A DNA stretch of 64,000 nucleotides from Volutella citrinella. Taxonomy: Eukaryota > Ascomycota > Sordariomycetes > Hypocreales > Nectriaceae. The notes under the pieces are model-generated. The model did no database searches and was not told where the DNA came from. It saw only the letters and a program-made list of their open reading frames with translations. The position numbers and the translations under genes are program-made. The DNA lies in contig JAWZSP010000004.1 of NCBI GenBank assembly GCA_034401135.1, forward strand, positions 62,001 to 126,000. The letters run 5' to 3'. Of the stretch, positions 1 through 10,452 are shown one piece after another; the stretch's first letter is position 1, and the number at the start of each line of letters is the position of its first letter.

Positions 1-337
1 ATTCTTGGGCTGGATGGCCTGGTCGAGAAGTTGGGAGACGCCATCGAGAACGCCGCAGATGACTTCGGCGGCATCGCCGAATGGACTCCCGGCCTGTCGC
101 GGAGTGATGCCACGGGGGTCGATCAGAATCTGAGCGGGTGTTAGCAAACTCAGGGCCAGCAGATGGCCTCATTGAACTCACCAAAGCCCCGAACTCGGGC
201 TCGGCGTCTCGTGGCTCATGGTAGAGAGCCCGGGTGTGCACCTCCTCCCGTCGGCTGAGTGCCTCGTACGTTGTCTGCGGAGGTGCAGCAATCGCGCTGC
301 TCAGCAGCAGCGTTAAAACAAAGGGCACAGACTTCAT
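1..337 (-). CDS. Small secreted protein, 5' part (partial at window edge)
   Basis: Exons read 337-182 and 129-1 on the minus strand, split by a 52-nt intron (130-181, GTGAGT..CTCAG, branch site GCTAAC). Phase is 0 on both sides. The first exon encodes 52 residues beginning MKSVPFVLTLLLSSAIA, a clear signal peptide with an AIA|A-type cleavage site, followed by a polar segment rich in Arg and Glu with dibasic pairs. The second exon continues open for 43 codons to the window edge and contains one Cys. I do not recognise the family. A secreted protein or effector-like factor is an inference from the signal peptide and short polar mature region. The C-terminus lies outside the window, so size and Cys pattern are unknown. 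Confidence 0.6.
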   Translation of the reverse strand, partial: MKSVPFVLTLLLSSAIAAPPQTTYEALSRREEVHTRALYHEPRDAEPEFGALVSSMRPSAGPEFANTRSDSDRPPWHHSATGRESIRRCRRSHLRRSRWRLPTSRPGHPAQE

Positions 338-2147
338 CTTGTGACGATTCGGTCAACCAGTGAGGAAGGGTCGATCAAACCAACCAAAGACCGTAGGGGG
401 TAGTCTATCTTTGAGTCAGAGACTGGATGATAGATAGAGATCAATTAAGATCGTCTGCACACATGGTAAGTCGTGTAATTATATATAGATGTGAGTCTTA
501 CCGTGGCAGTAGCTTCGATCTCCGGAACTCTGCAGCAAGATCAACAATAGATGCGTGAGGTCGGACATCAGCACACTGTTTCACCCCGGCTCCCCTTCCT
601 CGGACGTTGTGTGGTTTATGATCGGCGATATGCCTAATGTGAGACAGTGACGTACTCTGGTTGGCGCACCCCCAAGTTGACTTAGATCATGGCTCATTTC
701 GCTCCGCCGTAATTACAACAGCCGGCCTGCGGTATGAAGTTGGATGAGGCCTTTTGGCTACAGGAATGGGTGCCCAACGGCGGTCATTCGAGAAATCAGA
801 TGATCGGGTCAAACATCTCAGTGTGTGTCCGTCTCCCGGCGACCCGCCTGACGAAAGCATTGAAGACACGGGCCAACATACCTTAATCGTGAGGTCGATA
901 GAACCATTGGAGAAAGGGGCTCGCTCTTGGCCAGCACCGTCACTTACAAAGAGCATTCCTCGGGTGGGCGCCGGCGCCGTTGCATTTTGGTCCGTCAGAT
1001 GCTCCGGGCCATCGACCCACCATCTTGGCAACCTCTCAAGGCCCGGCATTCAAGACTGGGATACAGTTTTCTTTCCATCTTGGCTTGATGGAGCTCTTGC
1101 TGTGAATACCTGATGCTGTTATACATTGAGAGAATCGACTTGATCATTGGCAGCATCGCCCCAAGACCAAGTCCTGAGCGTGTATCGCACAAGCAAACGC
1201 TAGCAAAGGGCCGAAGGGAACCCAGTTGGACTGTAGGATGGAGGCCACCAGCCCCTGGAGCGGAGAAATGTCGCAAATAATGGTGTGCAGCAACCAACCC
1301 AACTCTCGCACCCTAAAAGCAGATCGCTGTTTGAGATGGTGTCACCGTACCAAGACTTTTCCTTGGGGGCCGCAGATCTCATATGCGCCGGCTTGGCATA
1401 ATCGACATGTTGTATAATCGCTCTGCGAGATGGAAACAAGACTCCAAGGGAGCGCCTCCTTCTTTGCCCTGTCGATCAACCTGCAGCTGTTTCTCGGTTC
1501 TGGAAAGCTTCACATCTCTGTAGAGGGCGTATTAGCATAAGAGACTGGGTAATAGGATGCATCTATCATTCACTAAATTACGTACCCATTGTCATTGTGA
1601 TACGAGTGTGATTTTCTGGCTCATTCCACGCATTTAGACGTATCAATTCAGCACCATGATTCCAGACACGTGCATATGAACAGGGTGGGAAACATGCCCC
1701 TTAGAGTCATACGAAACGAACTGTGCAAACTATGCTTGTGTTGGACTGCTTGTGTGTGTCTTCGAAGTGCGGAGGCAGGGCTCGGAGGTCCTGCCCGCCT
1801 TCCTCACTAAATACAGTGCGGAAGCACAGTCATTGGCGCTGGTAGATACTGTGCATTTCAGGGTAGGTGGTGCCGAGGATTGACACCAGCGCAAACACTA
1901 TCATAATAGGACATCACTCTGGCATGAACATGGTTTCTGGGCTTTAATATGCCTAAACCAGCTATTTCAATTAACTAGACTCATCACCCATGTTTGCCCT
2001 ACCTTCGAATGGATCAGTCGACGGTGAATGCAGCTTATGCAAGCTGCTGCAGTTTGCCGGGTCATCTTCGGCAGATGCTCAATTCAGGTTTGATAAGCCT
2101 GAGAAATCGACGCAATCTCACGCTGATGAATTTCCTCACAGCAAACC
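338..2147. other. Intergenic region without recognisable gene
   Basis: About 1.8 kb between the divergent secreted-protein gene (minus) and the next plus-strand gene. Short open frames on both strands have no domain, no splice logic and no codon bias that I can see. It presumably carries both promoters. No repeat or RNA gene recognised. Confidence 0.5.
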
Positions 2148-3292
2148 ATGTCAGAGTCGGGGCCGGTGGCGTCTTCCCTCTTGACAGTCATCTTCACAAC
2201 TTCCTTGACGCCGTCTGCGCCGTCCACAGAACTTCTCGAGTCAGTTCTGCAATCCTTTAGCCGGCATTGCCCAGCCTTGGCGACGTGTCGCTTCATCATC
2301 GTTGTCGACGGCTACGACCAGATCACGCCCACGGCCCGGCTCAAAAAGGGCCAGGTGACGGCGGAACAGGCCCGCGTGTTTGACCAGTACAAGGCCAGCG
2401 TCCGGAGTCTCTTCCTCGGGCACTATGGCAGACGCAGCAGCGATCTGGTGCTGGCCGAGGCCGAGGCGGAATACGGGAGTCCCGCCGTCGCTGGAAACGT
2501 GGTGCGGTTGAAGATTGAGCATACAATGGACCACAAGGTTACCTTTGTCGAGCCTGAGAGAAGACTGGGTTTCGGCCTGGCGGTGCGGTCGGCCCTGAGG
2601 CTAACGCAGACGCCCTACGTCTGGGTTCAGCAGCATGACTGGGCCCTCGTTGCAGACTTGCCAGTCGAGCCCCTCTTGGAGATCATGGCGGCATCAAAGA
2701 CGGACACCGACAGACCTGTTAATTACGTATGCCTGCCTGCAGTCCGGATGCTCTCATATGCGACCTCGGCCGACGTGGAAGGATTTCCCGCCCTCAAGAA
2801 TTTGACGGCTTCCCTCAAGCATGACTTCGTTTCGCCCGTGGACCCAGACCGAAGAATCCCATTGACACCGCTATTCTTCTGGCATGACAAGCCACACCTT
2901 GCAACCACATCCCACTACCTGTCTCGAGTCTTTCCAAGCCGTCTGGCAGTGCTGCGGGGGGACTTTATCGAAGACAAGATTGGGCAGCGGGCGAGGACGC
3001 AGATGAAGGAGGGAGAGGTGAGCAACCTTCCATTGCCCCAAGACGTGCCTCTCGCTAACTTGATTCGCAGTGGCCAAAGTGGGCAACCTGGCTCTACTAC
3101 CCGAATGAGGGCAAGGAGCTATGTCTGCGGCATCTGAAAGGGCGGACTTGGCGAGGCGCCGAGGAGGAGGCCGCTATTGCGGTCCAGTGGAGGCAGCAAA
3201 ATGGGGCAGAGAACAGTCGCCGGGATCGAAGCCCCGTGTGCGATGCGGCTGAAGGGGATGATGTAGTCAATGCATGTCCTGGAATGCCGTGA
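2148..3292 (+). CDS. Uncharacterised 363-aa protein, possibly glycosyltransferase-like
   Basis: Two exons, 2148-3017 and 3071-3292, with a 53-nt intron (GTGAGC..TTCGCAG, branch GCTAAC at 3053-3058). Splicing at phase 0 adds 73 residues, starting WPKWATWLYYPNEG, to the 290 of exon 1. There is no signal peptide. The N-terminus (TVIFTTSLTPSAPS, then FIIVVDGYDQI) resembles the first beta strand and Asp-containing turn of nucleotide-sugar glycosyltransferases. A later WVQQHDWALV segment could be a metal- or sugar-binding turn, and RGDFIEDKIGQ precedes the conserved-looking tail. I do not recognise a named family, and the glycosyltransferase idea rests on fold-like strands only. It stands alone, followed by the pectinase gene on the same strand. 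Confidence 0.7.
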
Positions 3293-4077
3293 TGCAATTA
3301 CTACTACGCAGACGACTCATAGCCCTGAATGGCGTTTAAAAGACGATCCGGCGCAATGGTGAGCCTAAACAGTCTTGGTAACATCCCTACTTTCCATTTT
3401 CCCTCTTTGACTGCCAAAAATGGCTTGTGCGTCTGGTCAGGCGACATAGTGGCATGGCATGGCGTGACTCCTGTCTGGCCATGACCCAGCTGAGAAGCGA
3501 GCATCGCCGCACCCGCCCGGTTGCCATCAGCCATCCCAATTGTGGCCAGTTTGTATAACGTGCAAAGACCAAGGGGCTCTCAATAAGGTTACCCAGTCGC
3601 ACCGTTTCAAGTTACGGTGCCTGTCGCTGGTGGAAAGAGATTGGGTGAAACGGGCATCGTTTGATGGGCCGGGCAATTCACCAGGGACGCGGGGGATGAT
3701 GCAGGGGTCACTCTAGGCTCAACTATAATATCCCCTGTCGTGGTTCCCTGTTTCAGACCCAGCTGTGCTGTTTCTCCGATTAGATGTGGCTCTCGTCGTC
3801 ACTGGCGGAAAATCGACAACTGAAACAAGCCGTCATGGCAAACTGCAAGGGTCACTTTAAAGCAACCTCGCCCTACATTTGTTTTTGATGATGAGATGTG
3901 GGAAGAAGTACAAATGATTGTGACCTCCCATTTCTCTGCGGCCTGTCTTCCGGTTGTTTCTCCCCTCTGGGTCATTCTTTTCATTCGTTTCTCTACTGGT
4001 TGGGTGACTTCTCCGAGCGCCCTCGTTCCATTCACTTGTACACTCATTTAGGTCAGTCTGGACACTGAACCGTCATT
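3293..4077. other. Intergenic region upstream of the pectinase gene
   Basis: 785 bp with no credible ORF. It separates two plus-strand genes and should hold the pectinase promoter. No clear TATA box was seen close to the start at 4078. Confidence 0.5.
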
Positions 4078-6344
4078 ATGCGATCACTTCTTCTTCTCTC
4101 GCTTTCGTCCCTGGTGGGCGTCGTCCTCGGCGCGGCCCGGACCTCAGCCCCCGCGGGCGCCCTCATCGTCGGCAAAGACGGCGAGTACAAGACCCTCCAG
4201 GCAGCCGTCAAGGCCGTCTCCAAGTCCAATGCCGTCATCTTCATGCAGCCCGGGACGTACCAGGAGCAGGTGGAGATTCCCAAGTCAGTCAGCGGCCTCA
4301 AGATCTACGGATACACCGAGAACGACCAGGACTACTCCAAGAACCAGGTCACCCTGACTCACAAACTGAGTGCCGGTGAGGCCGGCAGCAACGACGCCTC
4401 GGGCACCCTCCGGGCTGCGGCCACCGGCTTGAGTGTCTACAATCTCAACATCATCAACTCGTTTGGCAAGGGCAGCCAGGCCATCGCCCTCAGCGCCCAG
4501 GGATCCGAGCAGGCCTACTACGGATGCCAGTTCATCGGATATCAAGACACCATCCTGACCAACAAGGGCAACCACTACTTCCACGCCAGCTACATCGAGG
4601 GCGCCACCGACTTTGTCTTTGGTTCCCAGTCCGTCGCTTGGTTCGAGGGCTGCTCCATCGGCATCAAGGGCAACGGTTACATCACCGCCAACGGCCGTGA
4701 CAGCGAGAGCAACCCGTCGTACTACGTCTTCAACAAGGCGACCGTCTCTGCCATGAGCGGCGTCAAGGCCGGCGCCACGGTGCTCGGCCGCCCGTGGAGG
4801 ACGTACGCGCGCACAGTCTTCCAGAACAGTAACCTCGGGTCCGTCGTCAGCGAGAAGGGCTGGTCGGCATGGGGTAGCAACCCAACCGCCAACGTCTACT
4901 ACGGCGAGTTTGGCAACACGGGGGATGGGGCCAAGGGCACGCGCGTGAGCTGGGCAAAGAAGCTCAGCAAGGCAGTTGCCATGAGCGAGCTCTTCAAGTC
5001 GACTTCGTGGATCGACTCGTCGTACATTGGCAATGCTGCTGCCAAAGAGCCCTCGACACCCAATGAGACACCCGTCCCGAACGAGTCCGCGGCTCCGATC
5101 GAGTCTGTGGCTCCCAGCAAGTCCAAGGGCAATGCTTCTCCCGCCCCGACTGCGGCAACTTCCAAGATTTCAAAGCCCGTTGCTACCACTCTCAAGCCAG
5201 TGATTCGTTCATCGACCGGCGCCGCACCAGCTCCCTCGAAGCAGCCAGCCGTGAAGGTTGATGCCAGCGACTCCGTGCCCAGTGCTTCAGAGTCCGGCTC
5301 CGACGACTGCAGTGGCACGCCCGACGGCTTTGCTTCTCTCAATGGCGGCACAACCGGTGGCAAGGGCGGCGAGGCTGTCGTCGTCAGTACACAGAAGGAG
5401 CTGGCCGACTATGCCGGCAAGGCTGGAAAGTATGTCATCAAGGTCAAGGGGAAGATTACCATTTCCCCCAAGGGCCAGGAGATCAAGGTTACCTCGGACA
5501 AGACCATTGTTGGAATCGGTGCCGATGCCGAGATTGACCAGGGTGGTTTCAACCTCCAGAACCAGAAGAATGTCATCTTCCGCAACCTGAAGATCGGTTA
5601 GTTCCATTCACGGCTTGAACACGGACTGCGGCTCATCGTATATAGGCAACACGTACGTCGAAGGTGACGAGGAGGGCAAGACCCAGGACTGGGATGGGAT
5701 TCAGATGGTAAGATTCCTGCGACACGGCAATCACACGAAGCTAATCTGGTATCAAGGACGGCTGCTCCAACATTTGGATTGACCACTGTCACCTGGAAAA
5801 GGGCGGCGATGGCCTCATTGACAGCCGCAAAGACACAACCTTCCTCACCGTTTCCTGGACCATTCTCCGAAACCACAACAAGGCGTTTGGCATCGGTAAG
5901 ACTTTTGATCCACGGTGTTATCGACTTCAAGGACTAATAATTGCAGGCTGGACTGAAAACGTGGTGGCCGAAGTGACCATCCACCACACATGGTTCGACA
6001 AGACGACGCAGCGAAACCCGTCGGCAGACAACGTCAAGCACGCGCACCTGTACAACAACTATCTCGTCGGGTCCAAGTCGTACGGACACTACTCCCGCGG
6101 CAAGACGTCGATGCTCCTGGAGAACTGCTTCTTCGAAAACGCCAAGAAGCCCATCCAGCTCGACGACACGGCCACGCTCAAGTCTGAGGGCAGCGTCTTC
6201 CAGGGCTCCAGCGGAGCTGCCAAGAGCAAAGGGACCGTCTTCAGCGCATCCGAGTTTTATGACTACAAGCTTGACGCGGCGACGGACGTCCCGACGATTG
6301 TTGGACAGGGCGCCGGACGACAGGCCAGCATCTGCCCGTCGTAG
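4078..6344 (+). CDS. Secreted bifunctional pectin methylesterase-pectate lyase (CE8-PL1 fusion)
   Basis: Four exons: 4078-5596, 5646-5707, 5757-5895 and 5947-6344, all phases consistent, giving 705 aa. Residues 1-19 are a signal peptide. Residues about 25-318 are a carbohydrate esterase family 8 domain with GYQDTIL (Asp157), EGATDFVFG (Asp178) and LGRPWRTYARTVF (Arg238), which are the two catalytic Asp and the Arg of pectinesterases at the usual 21-residue spacing. Residues about 320-410 form a Ser/Thr/Pro/Ala-rich, probably O-glycosylated linker. Residues about 411-705 are a pectate lyase family 1 beta-helix with SNIWIDHCHL, DGLIDSRKD, FGIGWTEN and TTQRNPSADNVKHAHLYNN; the Arg of QRNPS matches the catalytic Arg of PelC-type enzymes. 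The esterase would expose polygalacturonate for the lyase in the same polypeptide. Both halves look intact and are joined by an uninterrupted first exon, so this is not an annotation merge. Activity is inferred from motifs. Confidence 0.93.
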
Positions 6345-6585
6345 GCACATGCTGGACTGGGCCATCTACAAGCCCTTATTCCTGTACATATTAGTGCCTA
6401 GAGCATGATGTTCATATGGATTGTAGAAATACAGGCCGATTTTACGACATATTACTGCCAGGTAGCATGTTCCTTGTGAAGAAGCATTATCAAGTGCGAG
6501 GGTGAACGGTCTTTAAATCATCAATCGTGTCTATCAATCCCTTTCTCATCTAGTCATTTCATAAAGACGCAACCTTCCCGTTAAA

Positions 6586-8043
6586 TCACTCGTTCCATCT
6601 CGATTGCATGCTGTCGACACACTTCCTCCAGTCCAGGACCCTCATATAGACGCACTCGATAGTCGCAATTGTGCCTACTCCAAAGGCCAGGCCGACCCAG
6701 ACGCCTTCAAGTCCCCATTTCCAAGGACCAAGTTCCAACCATATGGCCAGTGGCACAGCAGCTGCGTAGTTTACAATGAAGACAACGCCGGCAGCGAATG
6801 CTTGTCGACCGAATCCGCGGATAATACCGTTGCAGCCGCATGCCAGAGCATCTACCAGTTGAAATGCAGCGACGAAAATCATGGTAGCAACGGCGATGTC
6901 CTTAATCTCGGCGTCGGTAGTGAATAGCTCGACAATTCTGTACCTCGCAAGGAAGACTAGCGTGCCGTTGAAGAGGCCGATGGTGGCAAAGACCAAGACG
7001 TAGAGTAGAGCGACTCGCCGTGCTCGTGGGACATTGTCCTTGCCGATGAGATGGCCTACACGAGTGCTCACGGCCACGCTGACGGAGAAGGGGATGTGCC
7101 ACATGATGACCGACGTCGTGGTCAGGATGGTCTGGGCAGCGAGATAGGCCGTGCCAAGACGAGACGTGCTAAATGTGACAATCTCAAAGGCTGCCCATTC
7201 TGCCAGCGTGACAGCAGAGCCGGATGCAGCGAACCAAACCATGGGACCCCAGCCGCGGAGTGCAGCTGACGACAGGCCGCCCCAACACTTGTGGGATGGC
7301 TTCCGGAAGAAGACGATGAAAAGGAGGAGGAGGACCGGCCTCAGGTTGTTCGACAGCGCCGCACCGAAGGCCGCACCGTTGAGACCCATGCCCTGATGGA
7401 AAGCAAGCAGCCAGCTGAGGAAGACGTTGACGGGAGCGCAGACGATGAGGACGACCATGGCGGTGCGGAAGTCCCCCTGGGCCTGTAAGAAACGCTTGCC
7501 GGCCTCAAAGAAGGCATAGCCGGGCAGTCCAATGACACTGACACGCAAAAAGGAGGCAGCCTTGAGGGCGAGGTGGTGCTGGGGCAGACATGGAGCGAGG
7601 AGATGCAGCGAGAAGAACCAGAGCAGGCCGATGGGGACGCACACCAAGGCCATCAACAGCATCATGCGCTGGACATGGAGCCCGACCAGCGTGGCGTGGC
7701 CCGAGCCGTATGCCTGGGCGCACAGCGTGTCGAGGGCCGTGGCCATGCCCTCGACGATGGCCAGCCCAGCAATGTTCATGGTGGTGACGCCGATGCTAGC
7801 GGCGGCAAGGTCATCTGCGCCGAGGCGGCCGGCGACGAGCGTCGTGATGACGCTAAACGAGTACTGTAGTAGATATGTCGCAATTAGGGGCAGCGAGTAG
7901 GCGGCCACCTGGCGCAGCTCTGGCCACCACCACGCTGCGTCGGCGGAGGAGGGCTGAGTGCGGGGGCAGGATTCCTCGTCTCCGAGTAGAGGGTCTGCCT
8001 CGCCTTGCGGGACGTCATCATCTTCAACGTCGTCGCCTGCCAT
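6586..8043 (-). CDS. MATE-family multidrug/toxin exporter
   Basis: A single uninterrupted frame of 485 aa. I chose the ATG at 8043, which begins MAGDDVEDDDVPQGEADPLLG, an acidic cytosolic leader with a dileucine-like motif typical of fungal MATE proteins. The frame continues upstream to 8340, but that stretch is Ser/Pro/His-rich and looks untranslated. The core has about 12 hydrophobic helices in two six-helix halves. The first starts QVAAYSLPLIATYLLQYSFSV with AGRLGADDLAAASIG, the standard MATE entry motif; the second has STRVGHLIGKDN, the mirrored motif. Family knowledge: proton- or sodium-coupled export of organic cations and secondary metabolites, plasma or vacuolar membrane. Substrate unknown. 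It neighbours another membrane protein gene transcribed the same way. Confidence 0.9.
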   Translation of the reverse strand: MAGDDVEDDDVPQGEADPLLGDEESCPRTQPSSADAAWWWPELRQVAAYSLPLIATYLLQYSFSVITTLVAGRLGADDLAAASIGVTTMNIAGLAIVEGMATALDTLCAQAYGSGHATLVGLHVQRMMLLMALVCVPIGLLWFFSLHLLAPCLPQHHLALKAASFLRVSVIGLPGYAFFEAGKRFLQAQGDFRTAMVVLIVCAPVNVFLSWLLAFHQGMGLNGAAFGAALSNNLRPVLLLLFIVFFRKPSHKCWGGLSSAALRGWGPMVWFAASGSAVTLAEWAAFEIVTFSTSRLGTAYLAAQTILTTTSVIMWHIPFSVSVAVSTRVGHLIGKDNVPRARRVALLYVLVFATIGLFNGTLVFLARYRIVELFTTDAEIKDIAVATMIFVAAFQLVDALACGCNGIIRGFGRQAFAAGVVFIVNYAAAVPLAIWLELGPWKWGLEGVWVGLAFGVGTIATIECVYMRVLDWRKCVDSMQSRWNE

Positions 8044-9153
8044 CGCTAGCGGGAGCCCGGGGACGGACGGAGATCGGAGGAGGTTGAGGCGGATGGATGA
8101 CGGGGCATGAGGAGAGATAAAACAAAAAGACGCTAGTTTGCCCCGTAGGCTCGACAGCCTCGGTTGCTTTTTCTCTTCCAGTGGGTTCATCGGGTGGAGA
8201 TGGCCAGACAGAGGAGACGAAGAAGCAACGAGGCAAATCCCGTCATTCAGGTCATGGGAATTGGGTCGAGGATGGACAGGCGAGAGAACAAGGCTAACCC
8301 ATCCACCCAAGCCAGCCACCCAACTGCGCTGATGCGGCATCTAGGGCTCAAGTGGAACGGTGGAACAGCCACGGAGGGGCACAGGCCAGCTCTCAGGGTC
8401 AAAAAGCAAGGTGCAGCAGAGCATGATCAAGGTGCAGCATTATCATATGTAGTACGGAGTAGTTTTGGATGGATGGTTTTCAGGGATGCTTCAGGACTGG
8501 CCAATCTGCACTCGCCAGTGCCATCAAACTCTATCAAGATTCAAGGCACAATACTAGACAAATCCTCCCCTTGTTCAGCCGTCGCAGGGTCAGAGTTGGC
8601 GTGTGAAGGGCCCGGGCCGGTGCTCCACGAGGCTTTTGCCGGCCTCTGTCTGTGGCCAGTCAGGGCCCCCGAGCCGGGATCTAGCGCGGCCGATCCAGGC
8701 ACGTCCTGGCATGTTTCTTGTCCTTTTCCAGGGACCTGTCTGCCCGGGACGACAGCTTAGCGCCTCCGCCTCCGCACCCGTCGTCGCTAATCAACTAGAG
8801 CCCTGGATTATCCTGGCGAGCCGGGGTGCGCAGACTTCCGAGTCGCATACCGGATGCTCTCCCCTGGCGTTGATCTACGCCCGGGGAAGAATGCCGTCTG
8901 AATGACTGACGAATGCCATACTCGTTGACCCTGCCAGCACCGGCATCCTTTACGCAGTGGCGGCGGCCGACGACCACCAGCAGGGAGACGAGGGCTTGGA
9001 GGCGTCAAGGGCCCACACACACTCGTTGAGCAGATTACAGAGATTGCCGAAGCCGCTACGTCCCTAGCGCACGCACGAGTCACTAGAACAAAGAATACTG
9101 CTGGGCAAAGAAGACTGCTAGGGAGGGATGCATCTAATGTGAATATTCTAGCG
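8044..9153. other. Intergenic region, MATE promoter side
   Basis: 1.1 kb between the MATE start and the stop codon of the rhodopsin-domain gene. Open frames here (including the upstream extension of the MATE frame to 8340) are low-complexity and unconvincing. Nothing else seen. Confidence 0.5.
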
Positions 9154-10452
9154 CTACATGCGACAGTCTCCGTCAGACGAGCGTGATCCTCCCCTGGAAT
9201 TCACCATCCGGCCCTCGTCGTAGTGAATCTCGAACTCGTCCCGCACCATGATGACGCCCTCCGTCAGGTTCCGCACGCTCTCGCTGCCCCCGACCGGGCT
9301 CCCCGGCCGCGTGTGGCTCGCCCTCGTGTCCCGGTCGGCGTTCCACGGCGACAGGTTCAGCGACTTGCGCCTCCCGCTAGGCCGTAGCCCACTGCCTTCT
9401 CGCGTCGTCTGCCTTGAGTCGCTGGCCGCCGTCGCCTTGAGGCCCGACCGGGTGCCGCTGCTGCTGAGGTCGTACGGCGCCCGGATCGCGGCCCCTGCTG
9501 TCGCGCCCAGGAGGCTGTCGATGACGCCCTTGAGGCTCGGGATGCATGCCGTGAGCACCGAGAGGCCGAGCGATGTCTGGAACCATATCGTGGGGGGCAC
9601 GGCGAGCCACGTGGTGTCGCTGTAGTTGTCGAACAGGGCTTGGGCGGTGGTAAGGCTGGGGATGGTCAAGATTGGGACACTGCCGAGTCTCAGTCAGTAA
9701 GTATATCGGTGAAACAGCGATTTCTGGGCGACCTGCATGATCCGAGTCGCAAAGAGCGACGTGACAATGGCCTTTCTCCGCCATGTTGTCTGTACCTCCC
9801 ACATCATGGCCACCGGGAGGATGCACAGCGCGACATCAGTCAGGATGTCCATGGTGCCGTTGTACATGAAGATGGGCCCGATGGCTGGACATAGCTCCTG
9901 GCTCGTCGCGAGCCATGGTTGCGGGAGTGGACACTCGAAGAGTGTTGCGAAGAGCCCCGTGGCTGTCCAGACAAGCACAATTCCGCCAATGACCAGGTTG
10001 GCCGTGTTGAGATGGCCCAGACAGTTGATCTGGCGGATGAGCATGCACACAGAAATCTTGGTGCAGGCAAGGGTGACGAGGGCGAGGGCTCTCGAGGCAT
10101 ACATGAACTAGAGTGGAAATTCACGCGTCAGTTGGTAACGGGGAATGTGTCGGGTTTTGTTGTGCACCTTGCTGAACCTCGCAAACTCGTCGTCCGACAC
10201 GGCGCCCCGGTGTTGGCCGAGGCCGTTGTCGCAGGCCAGGATGACACAGACCGTCTGCACCGTGTAGACGAGGGCTCCAAAGGTCAAGAGGATGTCGAAG
10301 TCCCTCATGGACGTGATGTTGAGCCGGATCAGCAGCTTGATGACCAGGCCCAGCACCGCGTAGATGAGGAAGACCAGGGCGGCGACCACGACGAGAGCGG
10401 CGTGGTTTTCCTGCGTCAGGGGGTAGAATGCCGGCAATTCGGGCGTCGCCAT
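9154..10452 (-). CDS. Fungal rhodopsin-domain seven-helix membrane protein (PTH11-related type)
   Basis: Three exons on the minus strand: 10452-10168, 10107-9737 and 9679-9154, giving 393 aa. Intron 1 (10108-10167) is GTGCAC..CTCTAG. Intron 2 (9680-9736) keeps frame only if the donor is GC (AT|GCAGGT..GGCAG). The protein has seven hydrophobic helices and family landmarks: DFDILLTFGALVYTV, FMYASRALALVTLACTKISV, IGGIVLVWTATGLFATLFECP with a CP-containing loop, MDILTDVALCILPV, and WFQTSLGLSVLTACIPSLK, followed by a long polar Ser/Arg/Gly tail of about 130 residues. No CFEM domain precedes it, so it is the short rhodopsin-domain class rather than full PTH11. Such proteins are plasma-membrane or endomembrane proteins of mostly unknown ligand. 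The start at 10452 is preferred to an upstream in-frame extension that has no helix. Confidence 0.85.

Noticed and set aside
687..1439. Several overlapping frames of 60-120 codons upstream of the first plus-strand gene
   Set aside because: Opposite-strand overlaps, no domain, no signal peptide, no intron model that extends them.
8044..8340. N-terminal extension of the MATE protein by 99 residues
   Set aside because: Low-complexity sequence with no helix; the ATG at 8043 begins a normal acidic MATE leader.
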